Shown: one piece after another, positions 57,062 through 64,000 of the stretch
Numbering within the stretch: the first letter of the stretch is position 1
Layout: every line of letters begins with the position of its first letter
Origin: Plasticicumulans acidivorans
Lineage (GTDB): Bacteria > Pseudomonadota > Gammaproteobacteria > Competibacterales > Competibacteraceae
Reading direction: 5' to 3'
Assembly (NCBI RefSeq): GCF_003182095.1
Contig: NZ_QGTJ01000005.1
Span: 190,897-254,896, forward strand
DNA: 64,000 nucleotides
Position numbers and translations under genes: made by a program
Notes under the pieces: model-generated
Database searches by the model: none
What the model was told of the DNA's origin: nothing
The model's input: only the letters and a program-made list of their open reading frames with translations

Positions 57062-57935
57062 CGATTCCGACTTCCATCTCGATTGGCGGCTGGTGCGCGC
57101 CAATTTCGATGCCTCCGCCGCCCGCTACGACGAGGTTGCCGTGCTGCAGCGCGAGGTGGGCACGCGCCTGCTGGAGCGTCTCGATCTGGTCAAGCTGGCG
57201 CCGCGTGCGGTGCTCGATCTCGGCTGCGGCACCGGTGTGGGCACACGTGCGCTGCTCGATCGCTATCCCAGGGCGCTGGTCACCGGCCTCGACCTGGCGC
57301 CGGCGATGTGCGCGCTTACCCGCGCCCGCTCGCGCTGGCTGCGCAAAGTGCGCGCGGTCTGTGCCGACGCCGCACGCCTGCCGCTGGCCGATGACTCGGT
57401 CGATCTGGTGTTCTCGAATTTCACGCTGCAGTGGTGCAGCGATCTCGATCGGGTGTTTGCCGAGGTGCGCCGCGTACTGCGGCCGAACGGTCTGCTGTTG
57501 TTCACCACGCTCGGTCCGGACACGCTGCACGAACTGCGTGCGGCCTGGGCGACGGTCGATGATCGCGTCCACGTCAACGCCTTCACCGACATGCACGACA
57601 TCGGTGATGCGCTGCTGCGCGCCCGGCTCGCCGATCCGGTGATGGATGTCGAGCGCTTTACGCTGACCTATCCGCAGGTGCGCACGCTGATGCAGGACCT
57701 CAAAGTGCTCGGCGCACACAACGTCAGCGCCGGTCGCACGCGCGGCCTCACCGGGCCGCGGCGGCTGGCGGCGATGATCGCTGCGTACGAGCGCTGGCGT
57801 CGCGACGGCCAGCTGCCGGCGACCTACGAAATCGTCTACGGCCACGCCTGGGCACCGGCGCAGAAGCTGGTGCAGGCCGATGCCGGCGGTGTCGTGCACG
57901 TGCCGCTGTCGCAGCTGCGGCGGCCGCGCTCGTGA
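57054..57935 (+). CDS. bioC: Malonyl-ACP O-methyltransferase
   Basis: BioC methylates malonyl-ACP so that fatty-acid synthesis can make pimelate. The 293-residue product has the SAM motif AVLDLGCGTGVGTRALLDRY and the BioC-typical FSNFTLQWCSDLDRVFAEVR and FTTLGPDTLHELRAAWATVD. It overlaps bioH by eight bases and bioD by four. Confidence 0.95.
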   Translation: MTDDSDFHLDWRLVRANFDASAARYDEVAVLQREVGTRLLERLDLVKLAPRAVLDLGCGTGVGTRALLDRYPRALVTGLDLAPAMCALTRARSRWLRKVRAVCADAARLPLADDSVDLVFSNFTLQWCSDLDRVFAEVRRVLRPNGLLLFTTLGPDTLHELRAAWATVDDRVHVNAFTDMHDIGDALLRARLADPVMDVERFTLTYPQVRTLMQDLKVLGAHNVSAGRTRGLTGPRRLAAMIAAYERWRRDGQLPATYEIVYGHAWAPAQKLVQADAGGVVHVPLSQLRRPRS

Positions 57936-58615
57936 ACCGGCACGGCTGTTTCGTCACCGGCACCGACACCGGCGTCGGCAAGACCTGGGTGTCGACGGCG
58001 CTGCTGCTGGCACTGGCGGCACGCGGCGTGCGTGCGGTTGGCATGAAGCCGGTCGCCAGCGGCTGCGAACCGACGGCCGACGGGTTGCGCAACGAGGATG
58101 CGCTGGCACTGCAGGCGGCGTCGGCCGGTGCGCCCGACTATGCGCTGGTCAATCCCTACGCTTTTGCTCCGGCGATCGCACCGCATCTCGCCGCCCGCGA
58201 TGTCGGCGTCGACATCGGCTTTGAACGGATCGTCGAGCGTGCAGGGCAGCTCACCGCCGGCGGCGAGTTCCTGCTGGTCGAGGGCGCCGGCGGCTGGCGT
58301 GTGCCGCTCGGCCGCGACGGTGACATGGCGGCTCTAGCCTGCCGTCTGGACCTGCCGGTGGTGCTGGTGGTCGGCCTGCGTTTGGGCTGCATCAACCATG
58401 CACTGCTCAGCGCTGAATCGATCCGCGCCGCTGGTCTGCGCCTCGCCGGCTGGGTCGGCAACACCATCGAGCCGCAGATGCCGCGGCTCGCCGACAACCT
58501 GGCGACGCTGCACGCCAGCTTGCCCGAGCCCTGTCTGGGCGTGCTGCCGTACAGCCTTGGCGCAGTGCGGCCAGATAGCTTCGCCGCGCTCGATGTGACG
58601 TGTCTGCTGGCCTGA
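57932..58615 (+). CDS. bioD: Dethiobiotin synthetase
   Basis: BioD closes the ureido ring of dethiobiotin using CO2 and ATP. The 227-residue product has the P-loop FVTGTDTGVGKTWVSTALLL and LVEGAGGWRVPLGRDGDMA. It starts at GTG, overlapping the bioC stop. Confidence 0.95.
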   Translation: MNRHGCFVTGTDTGVGKTWVSTALLLALAARGVRAVGMKPVASGCEPTADGLRNEDALALQAASAGAPDYALVNPYAFAPAIAPHLAARDVGVDIGFERIVERAGQLTAGGEFLLVEGAGGWRVPLGRDGDMAALACRLDLPVVLVVGLRLGCINHALLSAESIRAAGLRLAGWVGNTIEPQMPRLADNLATLHASLPEPCLGVLPYSLGAVRPDSFAALDVTCLLA

Positions 58616-58906
58616 AGCCCGATTACCGTCCACGATGACAGTGTGTCCGATCGCCTGTGCGGTGCGGTCTGTTGTACCGTGGCCGGCAAGCGGACTCCCA
58701 TAGAGGTGCAAGGCATGGAGTCGTCAGGGATTTTTCCCGACGGATGAGGCCGTGTCTGCGTGCCCGCTGCGCGGGGACGGACTATCCATCGGGTATGCGG
58801 CTTATGAAAGTTGTTTACCTCTTCGTGATGTCTTCGGCATGTCGGCGTGCTTGGTGTCAGCGAGCACGCGTTTATCATGGACACGACACCCGTGAAGGAG
58901 AGACTC
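58616..58906. other. Intergenic region after bioD (291 bases)
   Basis: No gene, clear terminator or riboswitch was recognised between bioD and the next gene. A well-placed ribosome site (GAAGGAGAGACTC) lies at the end, just before the start at 58907. Confidence 0.55.
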
Positions 58907-61366
58907 ATGCCTCCAGAACCGCCGCTTGCAAACCAGGAGCCCGCCCTGGCCTTGCGCGACGAGGATCTCGCCGAACTGTCCAGACTGGCTGGAGAGTTGC
59001 GTCGTAATTGGCAGCGCGCGCGCACCGGGCATTTCGAGGCCGCACAGATCGTTGACCTGCGCATGTTCCTTCGCGAGCTGGCCGATCTGAGCCTGCGTAT
59101 TTCCGGTGCGGCGCTGGCTGAGCGGGCACATCAGCTGGATACGGCTCTGCGGGAGGCGGTTTGGAGCGGCAAGCTGCCCGAGCCCGCGACCGTCCAGCAA
59201 CTGAGCAGCCAGGTCGAGCAGCTGGCAAACGAGCTGAGTCGGGTCGCGACCACCGGCACCCCTCCGGCAGAGGTGAGTGTGGGCGCGCCGGTGCCGGCGA
59301 CGACCGCGGTCAGTCAGCCGCGTGTCTACCTGATCGACTCTGATCCGGCGCAGGCCAAGTTTCTGGCGATGCAGCTCGGCTCGCATGGTTTTACCGCTGA
59401 ATCCTTCGTCGACTGGGAGCAGCTGACGCAGGCGATGCATCGGCAGCCGCCGGCAGCGCTGCTGGCCGACATCGATACCACCGGCAGTCAGTTCGGCGGG
59501 GCCGACCGCGTTGGTGAGCTGCGGCGCAGCGGCAAGCTGCTGTGTCCGGTGCTGTTTCTGTCGAGCCGCAACGACAGCCGGGCCAAGCTGATCGCACTGC
59601 GGGCCGGCGGTGTCTGTCTGTTTCTCAAGCCGGCGGTGGCTTCCGTCATTGCCGAGCGTTTGAGTGAGCTGCTGGCGGAACAGGAGCCCCTGCCTTACCG
59701 CGTGATGATGGTCGACGACGACCGGGCTTTTCTTGAACTGCAGGGCAGGCGTCTCGAATCGGCGGGTTTCGAAGTCAAACTGGTGTCGAATCCGCTGGGC
59801 GCGCTCGAAACGGCGGTGGCTTTCGACCCGGATGTCTTCGTGCTCGATCTGTACATGCCGGAGGCGGATGGCTGCGAGCTGACCCGGCTGATCCACGAGG
59901 AGCCGCAGTTCCAGAACACGCCGATCATGCTGCTGTCCGGCGAGAGCGATCCGACGGCGCACGCCCGCGTCATCGTCGCGGGTGCGGTCGACGTCATCGT
60001 CAAGCCGGCGGACCCGGTGCGCCTGATCGAGCGGGTGCGTGCGCGGGCGATGCAGTACCGCCAGCATTTCACGCGTTCACATCGCCCGGTGCACAAGGAT
60101 TCGGTTGCCGGCGTGCTCAGCATGTCGCAGTTCACCGAGGCGCTGGAGGCGCGGCTGGCGCGCCCGCGAGCGAACGAGGGTGCGCTGGCGGGGTTGGTCT
60201 ACATCAATCTCGGCGGCTATGGCGAATGGACGAAACGGCTCGACACCACGCGTCTTGAGCAATTGCGCGAACGCGTGGTGCGTGCGGTGACCGAGCGCCA
60301 GCAGGGTAACGATCTGATTGGCTGGGACAACGCCGGACGTGTCCTGGTGTGCACGACGCAGCCGGATTCGCCGCAGCTGCAGTCGATTGCACGGACCCTG
60401 GCGGGGGCGATCGCGGCGCTCGATTTCAGCGATCTCGGCCCCGGTCCGGCTGCGTTGATGCCGAGTGTCGGTGTCTGTCGCGCCGATCGCGGTCCAGTGC
60501 ACGATCTGATCGGCAGCGCGGCACAGCTGGCGATGCAGCAGATGCGCGAAGGCGGCGGCGTGCGCCTGCAGAGCGATCTGGTTGCCAGCGCGGCGCCGGA
60601 CATCGAAGAGCAGCGGCGCTGGCAGGCGATCATTTCGGAGGCCGCCCGCGAGCACCGCCTGTTCCTGGTCTATCAGCCGATCACCAATCTGCTGGTGGCC
60701 GATCGCAGCGAGTGGAGCGAGGTGTTGCTGCGCATGCGCGATGCCGCCGGGCAGACCCTGCTGCCGGGGCAGTTCCTGCCGATCGCGGCCAAGTTCGGAC
60801 TCGACCGCCTGCTCGATCGCTGGGTGGTCAGCCGGGCACTGCGCGGACTCGATGCCCGCCAGCAGGACCATCCGGGAACGGTGTTTTTCGTCAAGCTGGG
60901 GACCACCTCGGTGGTTGATGTCAGCTTTGCGGACTGGCTGGCGCTGATGCTGAGCAAGGTTGCCGTGCGTCCGCGCAGCTGCGTGTTCCAGTTCAGTCAG
61001 TCGATTCTGATGAATCACTTCGAGCGCTGCATGGTGCTGGCCCAGGCGATCCGGGCGCTGGGGCATGCCGTGGCCGTCGAGCATTTCGACGGCACTGACG
61101 AGTCGATGGCGCGGGTCAGCGAGTTCCGCCCGGATTTCGTCAAACTGGAGCGTGGTCTGACGCAGCAGCTGGCGAACGACATGGCGCGCCAGCGGCGCGT
61201 GCGTGAGGTGGTGCGCGCGCTGAAAGACATCGGCGCCAGTGTGATCGCCGCTTACATCGAAGACGCGCAATCGCTGGGCGTGCTCTGGCAGGCGCAGGTC
61301 GAGCTGGTGCAGGGCAATTTCGTGCAGCAGCCCGACGAAGTGATCTCGCAGCAGCCGCCGATGTAA
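58907..61366 (+). CDS. Two-receiver protein with degenerate GGDEF and EAL domains (FimX-like)
   Basis: The 819-residue product has an N-terminal helical region, possibly HPt-like (20-110), a first receiver-like domain (about 145-260) and an intact-looking second receiver (about 265-390: VMMVDDDRAFLE, FVLDLYMPEADGCELT, VDVIVKPADP). A GGDEF-like domain (about 415-545) lacks the GGDEF signature. An EAL-like domain follows (about 575-815: SEVLLRM). In the EAL part several catalytic positions are changed: FQFSQS for FEITES, EHFDG for DDFG. It is probably a c-di-GMP binding or regulatory protein like FimX rather than an enzyme. GAAGGAGAG precedes ATG 58907. Confidence 0.85.
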   Translation: MPPEPPLANQEPALALRDEDLAELSRLAGELRRNWQRARTGHFEAAQIVDLRMFLRELADLSLRISGAALAERAHQLDTALREAVWSGKLPEPATVQQLSSQVEQLANELSRVATTGTPPAEVSVGAPVPATTAVSQPRVYLIDSDPAQAKFLAMQLGSHGFTAESFVDWEQLTQAMHRQPPAALLADIDTTGSQFGGADRVGELRRSGKLLCPVLFLSSRNDSRAKLIALRAGGVCLFLKPAVASVIAERLSELLAEQEPLPYRVMMVDDDRAFLELQGRRLESAGFEVKLVSNPLGALETAVAFDPDVFVLDLYMPEADGCELTRLIHEEPQFQNTPIMLLSGESDPTAHARVIVAGAVDVIVKPADPVRLIERVRARAMQYRQHFTRSHRPVHKDSVAGVLSMSQFTEALEARLARPRANEGALAGLVYINLGGYGEWTKRLDTTRLEQLRERVVRAVTERQQGNDLIGWDNAGRVLVCTTQPDSPQLQSIARTLAGAIAALDFSDLGPGPAALMPSVGVCRADRGPVHDLIGSAAQLAMQQMREGGGVRLQSDLVASAAPDIEEQRRWQAIISEAAREHRLFLVYQPITNLLVADRSEWSEVLLRMRDAAGQTLLPGQFLPIAAKFGLDRLLDRWVVSRALRGLDARQQDHPGTVFFVKLGTTSVVDVSFADWLALMLSKVAVRPRSCVFQFSQSILMNHFERCMVLAQAIRALGHAVAVEHFDGTDESMARVSEFRPDFVKLERGLTQQLANDMARQRRVREVVRALKDIGASVIAAYIEDAQSLGVLWQAQVELVQGNFVQQPDEVISQQPPM

Positions 61367-61375
61367 GTGCGCCGC

Positions 61376-61855
61376 TCAGCGGTTGGGCGGCAGCGGTGTC
61401 TGGCCGCCCGGCCAAGGCATCAGCGGCACGGTGCTGATCGAGTTCTTCGGCGAGCCGTCGACCAACTTGTCGCTGTAGACCAGATAAATCAGCGTGTTGC
61501 GCTTACGATCGAGGAAGCGCACGACGCGCAGTTTCTTGAACAGCAGCGAACGGCGCTCGGTGAACACTTCCTCGCCGTCCTTGAACGGTTCGCGAAAGCT
61601 CACCGGGCCGACCTGACGGCAGGCGATGCTGGCATCGGCGGTATCCTCGGCCAGACCGAGGCTGCCTTTGATGCCCCCGGTCTGCGCTTTGGCGACGTGG
61701 CAGGCCACACCGTCGATCTTCGGATCGTCGAAGACCTCGATGACGATCTTGTGGTTGGCACCGAGCAACTGGAAGGCGGTGTCGACCGAGCCGATGGTTT
61801 CGGCATGGGCGGTGGTGGCGAGCAGCAGGGCCAGCATCAGGCTGTGATGTTTCAT
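61376..61855 (-). CDS. creA: CreA family protein
   Basis: The 159-residue product begins with a signal peptide ([18 protein letters not shown]) and has the CreA core ([60 protein letters not shown]). CreA proteins are periplasmic and of unknown function. ATG 61855 is chosen because it puts the signal peptide at the N-terminus. Confidence 0.9.
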   Translation of the reverse strand: MKHHSLMLALLLATTAHAETIGSVDTAFQLLGANHKIVIEVFDDPKIDGVACHVAKAQTGGIKGSLGLAEDTADASIACRQVGPVSFREPFKDGEEVFTERRSLLFKKLRVVRFLDRKRNTLIYLVYSDKLVDGSPKNSISTVPLMPWPGGQTPLPPNR

Positions 61856-61924
61856 GGGAACGCATTCCGGCAGAGGTGAACGGCAGCACATCGTCGCGTC
61901 CTGATGATGACGAGGCGTTGACGG

Positions 61925-62695
61925 TCAGTCGCAGTATCCGTCACAGCACGCTGACAGTTCATCGAGCGTCTGCCCCAGCACCGCCAGCTGCGCGGGTGAA
62001 CTCAGACGATGATCACCGCCTTTGATCAGGGTGAGGCGAACGTCATCGCCGCTGAGCGCTTCAAGCAGTTGCAGGCTGCGCGACCATGGTACGTCGACGT
62101 CGGCGGTTCCGTGCAGTAGGCGTGCCGGCTGTGTCAGCGGCAAGGGGGCACGCAGCACCAGATGCCGGCGTCCGTCGTCGAGCAGCTGCGCGGTGATCGG
62201 GTAGGGGCCGTCCGCATAGCTCGATGGCAGCAACACCCGGCCGTCACGCTGCAGCACCTGCCGTTGCTCGGTCGTCAGCGCCGGCAGCATCAGATCCTCG
62301 GTGAAATCCGGCGCGGCGGCGACGGTCAGCAGTGCGGCGGCCCGCTGCGGGCGGGCCAGCGCGGTGAGAATCGCCAGCCAGGCCCCCATCGACGAACCGA
62401 CCAGGATCTGCGGGCCGTCCGTCAGGGCGTCGAGTACGGCAATCGCGTCGCCCGCCCATTGACCGATGCAACCGTCTTCGAAGCGCCCGCCGGAGGCGCC
62501 ATGGCCACTGTAGTCAAAGCGCAGGAAGGCACGGCCGCGGGCCTGAGCCCAGGCCTGCAGCCAGCCGGCCTTGAGGCCGGTCATGTCCGAGTGGAAGCCG
62601 CCGAGGAACATCACGCCGGGGCCTTGCCCGGCGCAGCGCACATAGGCGAGACGTTCGCCGCCGTCGCGTTCGAGAACGCCTTCGGTCACGCTCAT
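61925..62695 (-). CDS. Alpha/beta hydrolase
   Basis: The 256-residue product has the fold's motifs: FLGGFHSDMTGLKAGWLQAW, RFDYSGHGASGGRFEDGCIG, nucleophile elbow VGSSMGAWLA, LLHGTADVDVPWSRSLQLLE and GGDHRLSSPAQL for the histidine. It resembles the palmitoyl-thioesterase/ABHD10-like group. The C-terminus has an unusual cysteine cluster (SACCDGYCD). Its ATG overlaps the stop of the enzyme I gene. Confidence 0.85.
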   Translation of the reverse strand: MSVTEGVLERDGGERLAYVRCAGQGPGVMFLGGFHSDMTGLKAGWLQAWAQARGRAFLRFDYSGHGASGGRFEDGCIGQWAGDAIAVLDALTDGPQILVGSSMGAWLAILTALARPQRAAALLTVAAAPDFTEDLMLPALTTEQRQVLQRDGRVLLPSSYADGPYPITAQLLDDGRRHLVLRAPLPLTQPARLLHGTADVDVPWSRSLQLLEALSGDDVRLTLIKGGDHRLSSPAQLAVLGQTLDELSACCDGYCD

Positions 62696-64000
62696 GCCGT
62701 CAGCGCCTGCAGGCGCTCGGCGAGCTCATCGGCCATGTCGATTTCAAGCATTGCGTTCACGGCGGCCGCCACTTCGCCGATGTCGGTATCGCGGATCGCC
62801 CGCTTGACCTCCAGCACGCTGTTCGGATGCATCGAGAACTGTTCCAGTCCGAGTCCGAGCAGCAGGCGGGTGTAGCGTGAATCACCGGCCATTTCGCCGC
62901 ACATCGTCACCGGGATGCCGGCGGCGCGGCCGGCGCGCAGCGTGTTGGCGATCAGCGCGAGGACGGCCGGGTGCAGCGGGTCGTAGAGGTAGTTGACCTC
63001 GTCATCGATGCGGTCGATCGCCAGCGTGTACTGGATCAGGTCGTTGGTGCCGATGGACAGAAAATCGAGGTGGCGGGCGAAATGCGCGGCGCACACTGCG
63101 GCGGCGGGGACTTCGATCATGCCGCCAAGGGCGAGCTGCTCATCGAAGGGGATGTGCTGCTCGCGCAGTTCTGCGCGCGTCTCCTCGATCAGGCGGCGTA
63201 CCTGCATGACCTCGTGCAGCGTCGAGAGCATCGGGATCATCACTTTGACCGGCCCGTGGTGTGAGGCACGCAGGATCGCGCGCAACTGCGGCCGGCACAT
63301 TTCCTGGTCTTTCAGCCACAGGCGCACGCCGCGCAGGCCGAGTGCCGGGTTGGTGGCGACCGGGCCGCGGCGTCCGCCGTCGACCTGTTTGTCGGCGCCG
63401 AGATCGGCGGTGCGGATGGTCACCGGACGGCCGTCCAGCGTTTTGATGACGTGCAAGTAGGCGGCGAGATGCTCCTCCTCATCCGGTGTATCCGGCCGGT
63501 TCATGTAGAGAAATTCGGTGCGGTACAGGCCGATGCCGTCGGCACCGATGTCGACGACCGCCGGTGCATCCTCCGGCAGTTCGATGTTGGCGAGCAGGGT
63601 GACGGCCTGACCGTCGCGGCTCAGTGCCGGCTGGCGTTTGAGCTTGGTCAGGCCACGGCGCTGGCGCTGTTCCTCTTTCTGCCGGGTGCGATAGTGATTG
63701 AGGATGTCCTCGTCGAGCTCGGTGAGGACGACACCGAGCTGTCCGTCGACGATGATGATTTCGTCGTCGGCGAGCAGGCGGCGGGCATGGCGCACGCCGA
63801 CGATCGCCGGGATACCGAGATTGCGGGCGAGGATCGCCGTGTGCGACAGCGGCCCGCCGTACTCGGTGATGAAGGCGGCCACTCCCTGATGCGGCATCAG
63901 GATGGTATCGGCCGGCGTCAGATCGTCGGCGATGACGATACGCCCTTCCAGGCGGCTGGCGAGCAGGTCGGGGGCCGGTTCGTCGCTGAGCAGGACGTCC
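62692..64000 (-). CDS. PTS enzyme I (phosphoenolpyruvate-protein phosphotransferase), partial
   Basis: Enzyme I takes phosphate from PEP and passes it to HPr. About 435 C-terminal residues are visible and the frame runs off the window end. Seen are the phosphorylated-histidine motif GGPLSHTAILARNLGIPAIV, GIGLYRTEFLYMNR, MIPMLSTLHEVMQVRRLIEE, FLSIGTNDLIQYTLAIDR and CGEMAGD. Whether this is ptsI or the GAF-containing ptsP cannot be told because the N-terminus is missing. Confidence 0.93.
   Translation of the reverse strand, partial: DVLLSDEPAPDLLASRLEGRIVIADDLTPADTILMPHQGVAAFITEYGGPLSHTAILARNLGIPAIVGVRHARRLLADDEIIIVDGQLGVVLTELDEDILNHYRTRQKEEQRQRRGLTKLKRQPALSRDGQAVTLLANIELPEDAPAVVDIGADGIGLYRTEFLYMNRPDTPDEEEHLAAYLHVIKTLDGRPVTIRTADLGADKQVDGGRRGPVATNPALGLRGVRLWLKDQEMCRPQLRAILRASHHGPVKVMIPMLSTLHEVMQVRRLIEETRAELREQHIPFDEQLALGGMIEVPAAAVCAAHFARHLDFLSIGTNDLIQYTLAIDRIDDEVNYLYDPLHPAVLALIANTLRAGRAAGIPVTMCGEMAGDSRYTRLLLGLGLEQFSMHPNSVLEVKRAIRDTDIGEVAAAVNAMLEIDMADELAERLQALTA

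Overview
This is a 64 kb stretch of a proteobacterial chromosome. The first 14 kb is the standard bacterial ribosomal-protein super-operon: the end of tuf, then S10, spc and alpha operon genes from rpsJ to rplQ, with no infA between secY and rpmJ. The rest is mostly housekeeping genes in arrangements typical of gamma- and betaproteobacteria (rph-rdgB-hemW, yicC-gmk-rpoZ-spoT, recG, ubiC-ubiA, bioBFHCD). The exact lineage cannot be settled from the sequence. Missing infA points to Gammaproteobacteria. A DksA without its full zinc-finger cysteines, a DUF2242 lipoprotein and the rph-rdgB-hemW block also fit beta-like lineages.

Layout: 1-13964 translation genes, ending in a strong terminator. 14016-18997 is an AT-rich block: a PIMT-like methyltransferase, an orphan solute-binding protein, cysH, rnd, moaC and ppa. 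19336-22000 holds adk, gltA and rpmE2. From about 22 kb the DNA is strongly GC-rich: rimO, an asparagine-synthase-like protein, hemW, a small unknown protein, rdgB, rph, yicC, gmk, rpoZ, spoT, ridA, dksA, a class II DAHP synthase, a lipoprotein, recG, metA, ubiC and ubiA. 41201-48634 is accessory on the minus strand: a membrane-anchored PstS-like/OmpA fusion, a 1580-residue TIR-NACHT-pentapeptide-WD40 protein, and comF.

48740-58615 carries the biotin genes, split into bioB-bioF and bioH-bioC-bioD. Between the halves lie seven genes on the opposite strand: a helical repeat-like protein, a pseudo-receiver protein, a small GTPase, an unknown protein, a roadblock/LC7 protein, a PAS protein and a PhnD-like binding protein without a signal peptide. 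The end has a degenerate GGDEF/EAL two-receiver protein, creA, an alpha/beta hydrolase and a partial PTS enzyme I.

Two loci deserve most attention. The TIR-NACHT-WD40 gene looks like a bacterial NLR-type immune receptor. Its sensor is 14 near-identical 42-residue WD repeats that vary only at a few positions, recalling fungal HET-E/HET-D receptors. The GTPase/roadblock/PAS/PhnD cluster inside the biotin locus looks like an undescribed intracellular signalling module. No rRNA, tRNA, CRISPR array, phage or insertion sequence was seen.
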